A stretch of DNA of 5,162 nt from Bacillota bacterium (GTDB taxonomy: Bacteria > Bacillota > Clostridia > Peptostreptococcales > Anaerovoracaceae): NCBI GenBank assembly GCA_029266295.1, contig JAQSXD010000309.1, forward strand, positions 1 through 5,162, in the 5' to 3' direction. Below are positions 1 through 5,162 of the stretch, in pieces; the first letter of the stretch is position 1; every line of letters starts with the position of its first letter. The notes beneath the pieces are model-generated. The model had not been told where the DNA came from and made no database searches. It saw only the letters and a program-made list of their open reading frames with translations. Both the position numbers and the translations under genes were made by a program.

Positions 1-407
1 TGCTCAATAACATTCTTCACAACCCTGAGAATCAGTCCGAAGAACGCTGCCGCAAAAGCAATAAACACAAACATCAGATAATAGAAACCCGAAACAAACA
101 AGATTCCCGAAACTGCAAAACTGCACCAGGATATCATGCGAAGCAGCTTGACATTCTTTTCAATGAAAACCTCTTTCTTCTTGATGTTGGCAAGAAGTTT
201 ATTGAGGGACAGCATGGCAATGAGCCCCGGTACTGCACAGGCATAGATGGTAACGATCAGCGGCCGTACCACCGCCGGATCTTTCGCCGCATAGCCCACA
301 TATCCGTTTACCAGATACGGAGCGGTCAGGATGATGCCAATGACAATGCCGATGGTAATTTTCGTGCAAATGGATGAAGCAATCACTGATTTATTGGGAT
401 TCCACAT
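1..407 (-). CDS. DUF2975 family integral membrane protein (N-terminal 135 codons, cut by window edge)
   Basis: This reading frame is open from an ATG at 405-407 to the left edge, giving 135 complete codons, so the C-terminus is missing. The product is hydrophobic, with about four predicted membrane segments near residues 16-37, 48-68, 92-111 and 112-130. A basic, polar stretch (NKLLANIKKKEVFIEKNVK, about 69-87) lies between segments 2 and 3. That layout, and the pattern of 'F..N...LR.I.WC' followed by a 'F.F' helix, match my memory of the DUF2975 family, whose members are about 150-170 residues long. The start is supported by a purine-rich AAAGGAAAGGAA (416-427) about 8 nt upstream. In other Firmicutes such genes are usually followed by a small YozG-like Cro/C1 HTH regulator, which here would lie off the left edge. 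The biochemical function is unknown. A different small four-helix membrane protein is possible. Confidence 0.82.
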   Translation of the reverse strand, partial: MWNPNKSVIASSICTKITIGIVIGIILTAPYLVNGYVGYAAKDPAVVRPLIVTIYACAVPGLIAMLSLNKLLANIKKKEVFIEKNVKLLRMISWCSFAVSGILFVSGFYYLMFVFIAFAAAFFGLILRVVKNVIE

Positions 408-465
408 TCTAACGGTTCCTTTCCTTTGATCAAAAGATTTTACATCAGATTCTGATTTCAGGATT

Positions 466-494
466 ATTATACCCAGCACGTTATTGTATGTCAA
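466..494 (-). promoter_or_regulatory. Consensus sigma-A promoter for the DUF2975 gene
   Basis: On the minus strand TTGACA (489-494) is followed by a 17-nt spacer and TATAAT (466-471). Both hexamers match the housekeeping consensus at all six positions and the spacing is ideal. The region upstream (495-540) is very AT-rich and could act as an UP element. The -10 box is about 59 bp from the DUF2975 start codon. Such an ideal promoter implies strong basal transcription unless it is repressed. Confidence 0.9.
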
Positions 495-540
495 TATATT
501 TTTATTGTTTATCGATAAAAATATGCTGTATATCAATAAA
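492..540. promoter_or_regulatory. Candidate operator: paired ATCRATAAA sites upstream of the DUF2975 promoter
   Basis: TTTATCGATAAA (508-519) is a perfect 12-bp palindrome. A second version, TATATCAATAAA (529-540), matches it at 10 of 12 positions and starts 21 bp away, which is two helical turns. A third symmetric element, CAATA-N6-TATTG (492-507), overlaps the -35 hexamer. The arrangement suggests cooperative binding of a dimeric regulator. AT-rich DNA produces such palindromes easily, so this is an inference and the binding protein is unknown. Confidence 0.4.
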
Positions 541-571
541 AAAACCGGGCAGCTATCAGAAAACTGCCCGG
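538..571 (-). terminator. Rho-independent terminator of the M14 peptidase gene
   Basis: In the minus-strand transcript CCGGGCAG (564-571) pairs perfectly with CTGCCCGG (545-552), with an 11-nt loop, and is followed at once by seven Us (538-544). It begins about 47 nt after the peptidase stop codon. On the plus strand there is no T-run after the stem, so it is one-directional. It separates the peptidase unit from the DUF2975 promoter. Confidence 0.94.
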
Positions 572-618
572 CATCCAACCTTTTCATTTCAATCAGATCG
601 CCTAATTGTTATAGGCAT

Positions 619-2973
619 CTATTCATCATATCCGAGATAATATATGGCGTTTGCCATGAGCCCGAAGCTCGCTGGTGTGTAACTGCGGAAGGTGGGTTCA
701 ATTCCAAATAATACTGCATCATAATCAGTATTTGTGTCCCGCAGAATGACTGGAACGCCCGCTGCTGCTGCAGGATCCTTCCAGAACCCTGCCAGATACA
801 ACTTCTCTTTGCTAAAGCTTGCTGCCACCGCCGCTTTCCCAGAAACGGAATCAAACCAAATCGGGCCGTAAGCGAATACCGTCTTACCACTTCCATATCC
901 GTAAGTAATTGGATCGCCTGGATTACCGTTTATGATGCAGATCCCGTTTTCCGCTGTCTGTCCGTCACTTTCCGACCCGGTAAATTGATAGTTTGCCTGC
1001 AATTTCCCTGCAGCTTCGTTGACTTTGGCTCCTGCATAGCCCACGCCGATAAAATCATGATCCTTGGCAAAATCGATGATCTCCTTCTGCCCTACTTCGT
1101 CCAGGGACCAGGTAACACCGGTCGCCTCATAGCTGTCATCCCAGTAGCTCTGCGTACCACTGATGACCAGATTGGTAAAACCGTTCGTTTCAAGGTCATA
1201 ACCATTGTTGATTTTGTAATAGGGCACCGCGGTCACATCAAAACCAAGTTCCTTCATCATGGTGGCAATGCCTCCGTCATTTCCTAGAACCGCTGTTTTG
1301 GAAAGCTTCACAGGTAGAAGCTTTCCGTCAATCTTATCCATGCCCTGAACATTGATCGCGTATTGACCTGCCAGCTGACGCAGCATCAAAGCTGCTTCTT
1401 CCTTCGCCGGAATGACAAAAGTGCCCGGTTGGTAGGAACCACTAGCAGCACTCATTCGGTAAACCGTAATTCCCTCCTTAAGAAGGGTATTGACGGCGCG
1501 GAATGCATCGTTGTTTTCCACCGCAATCACATAGTTTGCAGTGTTCCCCTCTGCCATGGTGCCGGTTGGTGCAGCAGCCTCCTTAACTGTAGAAAGATTT
1601 GCCGTAAAAGGTTTGCTGACAGCAATCGCGTCAAAGCCGCAAAGCTGCGGGAAGGAGTAGGCAGAAATGTCGTACATCGCATCAGCCAGCGTGCTGACAT
1701 CCTCACCCTTCCATAGCATAGTGTTTGCAAGGCCTCGCAGTCCCTGCTTCATGGGAACAACATAGGTGCCCGCCGGATATTCCGTCCCATCAGCAGTAAA
1801 TGGCTGACCCGCCTTTTTTACCACTACCTTATTGTTCAGAAGGTGGGTGATCATGTTTGCTGCTTCCAGCGAATCCTGCTGGATGGCCGGATTCATGGGG
1901 ATGACGTAAGCCTCCGGGAACGTGATATCCGTTTCTACCGAGAGCCCTTTTACACCTCTTTCGTAGATCTGGAATTGATTGTCCAGTAAACTGTTCTTAT
2001 TGGCCGACAGATATTTTAAAGATGCATAACATGCGGTATAAGCAGTGTCGATGCCCTGCTGGTTCGGGAATTTTACCTCCAGCGTATGTCCGATCGCACC
2101 AAGATACATGAAATATTGCGGCGTAAAAATCGGAGGATAATCGTCCCAGCCATCTTCCCAGACCTTGAGCGGGATATCCACATCTCTTCTTGTCAAAGTT
2201 GTGATCGCTGATGCGATGGCCTCTGCATGAGGAAGGGCATATTTTAAAGCTAGATCATATTCATAATTTGGATTATGCGGAATGGTGCAAGGTTCCAGCA
2301 ACACGTTATCACTTCCCATGAAGCCATGCAGATCCAGCATTGCCGTGGGAAACCACTGGGTTGCGATGTGATCTACCACAGCCTTGACCTCTGGCTGACT
2401 CTGGGTGATATAGTCCCGGTTCAGATCGGTTCCCGATCCGTTCTCGCGATGTCCAGAGGCTCTTCCATCAGGATTTTGACAAACGTTAATTAGAACCACA
2501 CAGTTCTTTAGAATTTCCTTTGTTTCAGCACTTTTGTCCGTCAGGAGTTTTTCAATCAGCTTCAGCACTCCATCCGTTCCTGTTGTTTCGTTGCCGTGAA
2601 TGCTGGCATTAAAGAATACAGGAATCCGCATGTTATTTTTCTTCAGCGCTTGTCTTGCTTTTTCCGGCGAGTTGACAGCATCCTGCATAAATGTCTTATA
2701 TTGATTTAGATTCTTCATGCCTTGCTCGTCGGAAATTGTGACCAAGTAGAGCTCCCTGCCTTCCACGGAACGTCCGATCACCTCATAGTTCATGAGGGCT
2801 GGATTTTTTGCTTCCAACGCCTCCAGCTGATCCTTCAGCTCAGAATACAGCACTGCATTCCGAGGCAGCGGATACTCATTGCCTTCCGGTGCGGCAAACG
2901 CTGTAAAAGTACTGCAAATCAGGATCAAGATGACAATCAGTGACAAGGTGGCTTTGTACTTTTGTTTTCTCAT
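619..2973 (-). CDS. Secreted M14-family zinc carboxypeptidase-like protein with C-terminal GATase-like domain
   Basis: This 784-residue protein is predicted to be exported. It has a basic N-terminus (MRKQKYK), a hydrophobic core (9-20) and an AFA/A signal-peptidase site near residues 27-28. The M14 domain covers about 38-330. The zinc ligands are H126 and E129 (HGNE) and H216 (LDLHGF). Substrate-binding residues are R171 (NPDGR) and N185-R186 (LNRDY), and E299 (TLEVKFP) fits the catalytic glutamate, so the site looks intact. Known M14 enzymes hydrolyse C-terminal residues of peptides or peptidoglycan cross-peptides; the substrate here is not evident. The C-terminal half is much longer than in a minimal M14 enzyme. 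It has two similar alpha/beta segments (355-420 and 480-535) and a class I glutamine amidotransferase-like fold (about 554-784), judged from family resemblance. No sortase or S-layer anchor is seen. The start is fixed by AGGAGG (2982-2987), 8 nt upstream. It is probably monocistronic, with terminators on both sides. Confidence 0.94.
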   Translation of the reverse strand: MRKQKYKATLSLIVILILICSTFTAFAAPEGNEYPLPRNAVLYSELKDQLEALEAKNPALMNYEVIGRSVEGRELYLVTISDEQGMKNLNQYKTFMQDAVNSPEKARQALKKNNMRIPVFFNASIHGNETTGTDGVLKLIEKLLTDKSAETKEILKNCVVLINVCQNPDGRASGHRENGSGTDLNRDYITQSQPEVKAVVDHIATQWFPTAMLDLHGFMGSDNVLLEPCTIPHNPNYEYDLALKYALPHAEAIASAITTLTRRDVDIPLKVWEDGWDDYPPIFTPQYFMYLGAIGHTLEVKFPNQQGIDTAYTACYASLKYLSANKNSLLDNQFQIYERGVKGLSVETDITFPEAYVIPMNPAIQQDSLEAANMITHLLNNKVVVKKAGQPFTADGTEYPAGTYVVPMKQGLRGLANTMLWKGEDVSTLADAMYDISAYSFPQLCGFDAIAVSKPFTANLSTVKEAAAPTGTMAEGNTANYVIAVENNDAFRAVNTLLKEGITVYRMSAASGSYQPGTFVIPAKEEAALMLRQLAGQYAINVQGMDKIDGKLLPVKLSKTAVLGNDGGIATMMKELGFDVTAVPYYKINNGYDLETNGFTNLVISGTQSYWDDSYEATGVTWSLDEVGQKEIIDFAKDHDFIGVGYAGAKVNEAAGKLQANYQFTGSESDGQTAENGICIINGNPGDPITYGYGSGKTVFAYGPIWFDSVSGKAAVAASFSKEKLYLAGFWKDPAAAAGVPVILRDTNTDYDAVLFGIEPTFRSYTPASFGLMANAIYYLGYDE

Positions 2974-3050
2974 ACACGTTTCCTCCTAATATCATAGATA
3001 ACAATCAGGTAATATCCGAGGCATGTCTATATATAAGTAATGTGTCCTAT
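2974..3050 (-). other. Leader region of the M14 peptidase gene
   Basis: Because the whiA terminator ends at 3051, the peptidase promoter is expected within this 77-bp stretch or overlapping the terminator T-run. AT-rich sequence at about 3029-3038 (TATATATA on the minus strand) could serve as a -10 box, but I see no convincing -35 hexamer at the right distance. No riboswitch-like structure is apparent. The AGGAGG ribosome binding site at 2982-2987 is close to consensus. Confidence 0.4.
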
Positions 3051-3117
3051 AAAAAAACGGACTACCCTAACTACAGTATTCCTTTCCAGTAGAAAATATG
3101 TATGTCAGGTTTGTCCG
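3051..3117 (-). terminator. Rho-independent terminator of whiA (long imperfect stem)
   Basis: In the minus-strand transcript the arm at 3104-3117 (CGGACAAACCTGAC) pairs with the arm at 3058-3071 (GTTAGGGTAGTCCG). Twelve of 14 positions pair, including one G-U, with an unbroken 5-bp GC-rich base, and seven Us follow (3051-3057). The 32-nt loop is larger than usual. The stem begins about 26 nt after the whiA stop codon. It separates whiA from the peptidase gene. Confidence 0.8.
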
Positions 3118-3143
3118 GTTTTCGGTTTTCTATTTGTTTATGC

Positions 3144-4097
3144 TCATGATTGGGCGGCCCGTATTTTCTCCGCTATTTCTTCTAATTTTTTGAATCGATG
3201 ATTGATTCCGGATTTACCGATGGGAGGGTCCATCATCTCCGCTAGTTCGATGAGAGATGCCTCCGGGTGTTCCAATCGAAGCTCTGCGGCGACCTGCAGT
3301 TTCTCCGGCAGCGAGGCCAGTCCTCTGACGCTTTCTATGAGCCGGATATTTTCCAGCTGCTTGGCAGATGCGTTGATGGTTTTATCTAGGTTTGCACTGT
3401 CGCAATTGTTGATTCGATTGGTTTTATTTCGCATTTCCTTCAAGATCCGCACATTTTCAAAATCCAGCAGCTGTCCATGAGCTCCGAGGATATTGAGAAA
3501 GTCGATAATTTGTTCGGCCTCCTTTAAATAGACCACATGGCTGTTCTTGCGAACCACTGATTTGGAATGAAGTCCGAAACTGTTGACCAGTTTTTTCACA
3601 TCATTGCTTAGCGTTTCGCTGTTGCAGACGATTTCCAGATGGTATGCTTTTTCAGGATCGCTGATGGTTCCTGCTCCAAGGAATATCCCTCTTAGATAAG
3701 CTTTCCGGCAGCACTTTGTTTTGATCAAGTCGGAATAGATACCGTCACTGATATAGTTGCAGCCCTCTCTAACCATGAGGATCCCCGTCTCTCTTAGGAT
3801 CTGTTCTGCGTTCATTGTGGAGTCGATGGTCAGCTCATAATAATGACTTTTTTTCAGAATGTTGGTCTTTGCGATAACCAGTCCGGCATTGGTGCCGAAA
3901 TAAGTTCTGATCAACTTTTTAAAATGCCTTGCTACAGCAGGGTTTTCCGTCAATAGCACCACATTGATCTTTCCGCCGCCGGAGAGCTTAATCGTTCCGC
4001 ACATACGGATAAAACCGGCAATTTCAGCCAGTTTGCAGCATTTCTTTTCGGATTCAATTCGTGCGATTTCATTTTTCGTTGTTGCGGAAAACGACAT
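3144..4097 (-). CDS. whiA: Probable DNA-binding protein WhiA
   Basis: The 317-residue product has the usual WhiA length and full architecture. The opening MSFSATTKNEIARIE followed by a CC pair (20-21) is typical of the family. Two degenerate LAGLIDADG-type helices are visible (about 21-36 and 133-145, with LRGIFLGAGTIS). A C-terminal helix-turn-helix lies at about 279-303 (SLIELAEMM...GKSGINHRF). In Streptomyces WhiA is a sporulation transcription factor; in Bacillus subtilis it binds the nucleoid and affects cell division and chromosome segregation. The homing-endonuclease fold is a relic and is not expected to cut DNA. The start is supported by TAGGAG (4104-4109), 6 nt upstream. In most Firmicutes whiA follows rapZ and yvcK; here the upstream gene is a metabolic enzyme, which is unusual. 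A terminator lies directly downstream. No convincing promoter is seen in the upstream gap, so read-through from kce is possible. Confidence 0.97.
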   Translation of the reverse strand: MSFSATTKNEIARIESEKKCCKLAEIAGFIRMCGTIKLSGGGKINVVLLTENPAVARHFKKLIRTYFGTNAGLVIAKTNILKKSHYYELTIDSTMNAEQILRETGILMVREGCNYISDGIYSDLIKTKCCRKAYLRGIFLGAGTISDPEKAYHLEIVCNSETLSNDVKKLVNSFGLHSKSVVRKNSHVVYLKEAEQIIDFLNILGAHGQLLDFENVRILKEMRNKTNRINNCDSANLDKTINASAKQLENIRLIESVRGLASLPEKLQVAAELRLEHPEASLIELAEMMDPPIGKSGINHRFKKLEEIAEKIRAAQS

Positions 4098-4119
4098 ATA
4101 AAGCTCCTATCAATAAGGC

Positions 4120-4152
4120 ACACCTTACGGGATGAGTTCCCCCGCAAGGTGT
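4120..4152 (-). promoter_or_regulatory. 12-bp leader hairpin directly upstream of the whiA ribosome binding site
   Basis: In the minus-strand RNA ACACCTTGCGGG (4141-4152) pairs with CCCGTAAGGTGT (4120-4131) around a 9-nt loop. All 12 positions pair if one G-U is allowed. On the plus strand that same position would be an A-C mismatch, so the fold suits a minus-strand RNA. It ends about 11 nt before the whiA Shine-Dalgarno site. What follows is GCCUUAUUG rather than a U-tract, so it is a poor classical terminator. It may be a leader regulatory or stability element, an imperfect attenuator, or the 3' end of the kce transcript. Confidence 0.6.
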
Positions 4153-4175
4153 ATCAATGTAATATCTTAACTTAA

Positions 4176-4215
4176 CTAATCTGCTCAGATCTAATCTGCT
4201 TTGATCTGCTCTGAT
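4176..4215. repeat. Short direct repeats (ATCTGCT x3) in the kce-whiA gap
   Basis: ATCTGCT occurs at 4179-4185, 4194-4200 and 4204-4210. The first two belong to an identical 10-mer, CTAATCTGCT (4176-4185 and 4191-4200), 15 bp apart. The first and third extend to a 12-mer with one mismatch (ATCTGCTCAGAT and ATCTGCTCTGAT), 25 bp apart. The first 12-mer is itself symmetric (ATCTG-CT-CAGAT). This could be a small protein-binding cluster or decayed tandem duplication. It is too short for CRISPR. Confidence 0.5.
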
Positions 4216-4217
4216 GG

Positions 4218-4262
4218 TATTGTAAATTGCTATGTTGAGCTTATCCATGCGGTTTTACAATA
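4218..4262. repeat. Perfect 9-bp inverted repeat downstream of kce
   Basis: TATTGTAAA (4218-4226) and TTTACAATA (4254-4262) are perfect reverse complements separated by 27 bp. Inside, GCTATG (4229-4234) can pair with CATGC (4246-4250) with one bulged base, extending the hairpin to an 11-nt apical loop (4235-4245). It begins about 14 nt after the kce stop codon. No T-run follows on the minus strand, so it is not a standard terminator. It may stabilise or mark the 3' end of the kce mRNA, or be a protein-binding site. Confidence 0.5.
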
Positions 4263-4276
4263 GGAATGTATTTTTA

Positions 4277-5098
4277 TTATTTGCTGATGCTGAGGATCCT
4301 TCTAGCTTCTGCCGGGGTCGCGATTTCTCTTCCTAAAATATTGGCAAGCTTGACAACTTTCTCAACAAGTTCTCCGTTGTTCTTTGCAAGAGCACCCTTT
4401 TCCAGATAGAGGTTGTCCTCAAAGCCCACTCTGACATGGCCACCCATGATGATCGCAATCGCAGCCATTTCAAATTCATGACGTCCGATTCCTGCAACGG
4501 TCCAAGTGCTTCCCGCCGGGATACTTCCTACCATAAACACCAAGTCTCTGACAGTAGCTGTCATCTGTACGCCAAGAACGAAGTCAAAATGCAGCGGTTC
4601 CACCAGCAATCCCTTTTTATGTGCCTTCATGGCGATATCGATCATTCCTTTATCAAAAACCTCGAGTTCTGGCTTAATGCCTCTTTCTTTCATGATCTTT
4701 GCAAAGTTGAAGATCGTATTATCTGTATTGATAAAGATTTCATCTCCGCCGAAGTTGAGCGTTCCGCAGTCCAAAGTTGCAAATTCCGGCGTCGGTACAA
4801 TCTCAGTGGATTGCAGACGTTCAAGATCCGTCATGCCAACAGCGCCACCCGTTGATGGCTGTACGATAACATCCGGGCATTCTTTCAGAATTGCTTCGAC
4901 ACATACCTGGAATCTGTCCTTGCTCTGCGTCGGTGTACCGTCATCTTCCCGTACATGAAGATGGATGACGGATGCTCCTGCATCGTAAGCAGATTTTGCC
5001 TCTCTGACGATTTCTTCGACGGTATAGGGGACAGCAGGATTATGATCCTTTGTCACCTCTGCGCCGCAGATCGCCGCTGTGATGATGAGTTTTTCCAT
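4277..5098 (-). CDS. kce: BKACE-family enzyme, probable 3-keto-5-aminohexanoate cleavage enzyme
   Basis: The 273-residue product aligns by eye along its length with lysine-fermentation Kce (DUF849/BKACE family). Kce is a zinc-dependent TIM-barrel enzyme that converts 3-keto-5-aminohexanoate plus acetyl-CoA to acetoacetate and 3-aminobutyryl-CoA. Active-site residues known from Kce are recognisable: E14, zinc ligands H46 and H48 (IHLHVRED), S82 (PSTGG), R223, and E227-D228 (GFEDN), where E227 fits the third protein ligand. The core is intact. BKACE members accept many beta-keto acids, so the substrate is likely but not proven. No kdd, kal or kam partner is inside the window; any would lie beyond the right edge. 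I chose the ATG at 5096-5098 because AAAGGAG sits 9 nt upstream and the protein then begins with the family's 'LIITAAI.GAE'. An in-frame ATG 13 codons earlier (5135-5137) is unlikely. Confidence 0.88.
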   Translation of the reverse strand: MEKLIITAAICGAEVTKDHNPAVPYTVEEIVREAKSAYDAGASVIHLHVREDDGTPTQSKDRFQVCVEAILKECPDVIVQPSTGGAVGMTDLERLQSTEIVPTPEFATLDCGTLNFGGDEIFINTDNTIFNFAKIMKERGIKPELEVFDKGMIDIAMKAHKKGLLVEPLHFDFVLGVQMTATVRDLVFMVGSIPAGSTWTVAGIGRHEFEMAAIAIIMGGHVRVGFEDNLYLEKGALAKNNGELVEKVVKLANILGREIATPAEARRILSISK

Positions 5099-5107
5099 TT
5101 GTTTGTT

Positions 5108-5114
5108 CTCCTTT
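5108..5114 (-). promoter_or_regulatory. Ribosome binding site fixing the kce start
   Basis: AAAGGAG on the minus strand lies 9 nt upstream of the ATG at 5096-5098. This spacing favours that codon over the upstream in-frame ATG at 5135-5137, which would place the site inside the coding sequence and has no purine-rich site seen before it. Confidence 0.8.
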
Positions 5115-5162
5115 AGATTAAATAAATGCAAGTCCAACTTCTTTGTAACGTCAGAGTGGAAC
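5115..5162 (-). other. Right edge upstream of kce, no gene assignable
   Basis: No promoter is recognised here. On the minus strand a preceding gene could end at a TGA (5151-5153), leaving about 52 nt to the kce start, or at a TAA (5113-5115) touching the kce ribosome binding site. Too little sequence is present to choose between these or to identify a product. kce may therefore belong to an operon that starts beyond the right edge. Confidence 0.3.

Noticed and set aside
985..1716. Plus-strand open frames of 100-117 codons opposite the M14 gene
   Set aside because: They overlap a complete, conserved peptidase on the other strand and have no recognisable domains.
3144..4097. LAGLIDADG motifs as evidence for a homing endonuclease or intein
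   Set aside because: Full-length WhiA naturally carries a degenerate LAGLIDADG fold plus a C-terminal HTH; there is no host gene interruption.
4176..4215. Repeat cluster as a CRISPR remnant
   Set aside because: The repeated unit is only 7-12 bp with 10-15 bp spacing, far below CRISPR repeat and spacer lengths, and no cas gene is present.
4218..4262. Inverted repeat as the kce terminator
   Set aside because: The stem is AT-rich with a long loop, and no U-tract follows it on the minus strand.
4506..4958. A 150-codon open frame on the plus strand opposite kce
   Set aside because: It lies wholly inside the well-supported kce gene, its product resembles no family I know, and no good ribosome binding site is seen; it is a shadow of kce codon use.
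5099..5137. Longer kce reading starting at 5137
   Set aside because: It would add 13 residues absent from the family N-terminus and bury the AAAGGAG site that serves the ATG at 5098.
1..5162. Insertion sequence, prophage, tRNA or rRNA gene
   Set aside because: No transposase or phage-type reading frame, terminal repeats, cloverleaf or rRNA-like sequence was seen on either strand.

Overview
The window looks like chromosomal DNA of an anaerobic, low-to-moderate GC Gram-positive bacterium (Bacillota, class Clostridia). The grounds are a WhiA homologue, strong AGGAGG-type Shine-Dalgarno sites, Gram-positive style intrinsic terminators, and a gene of the lysine-fermentation enzyme family. A lysine-fermenting relative of Anaerovorax or Aminipila would fit, but the sequence does not fix the genus.

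All four genes lie on the minus strand, so transcription runs from right to left. In that order they are: (1) a BKACE-family zinc enzyme, most likely 3-keto-5-aminohexanoate cleavage enzyme Kce (4277-5098); (2) whiA, a conserved DNA-binding regulator (3144-4097), followed by an intrinsic terminator at 3051-3117; (3) a secreted 784-residue M14 zinc carboxypeptidase-like protein (619-2973), followed by an intrinsic terminator at 538-571; (4) the first 135 codons of a DUF2975 membrane protein (1-407), which runs off the left edge and has a consensus sigma-A promoter at 466-494.

The two terminators and the DUF2975 promoter split the window into at least three transcription units: kce with or without whiA, the peptidase, and the DUF2975 operon. 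Secreted peptidase plus amino-acid cleavage enzyme suits a protein- or amino-acid-fermenting lifestyle, but nothing in the sequence shows that the genes are co-regulated. whiA does not have its usual upstream neighbours rapZ and yvcK here.

I find no clear novel multi-gene system. The least explained stretch is the 179-bp kce-whiA gap (4098-4276). It holds a 9-bp perfect inverted repeat just after kce, three copies of ATCTGCT, and a 12-bp hairpin just before the whiA ribosome binding site. Its single non-Watson-Crick pair is a G-U wobble only in the minus-strand RNA. This is a candidate structured leader or intercistronic RNA. Second is a pair of 12-bp operator-like sites upstream of the DUF2975 promoter.
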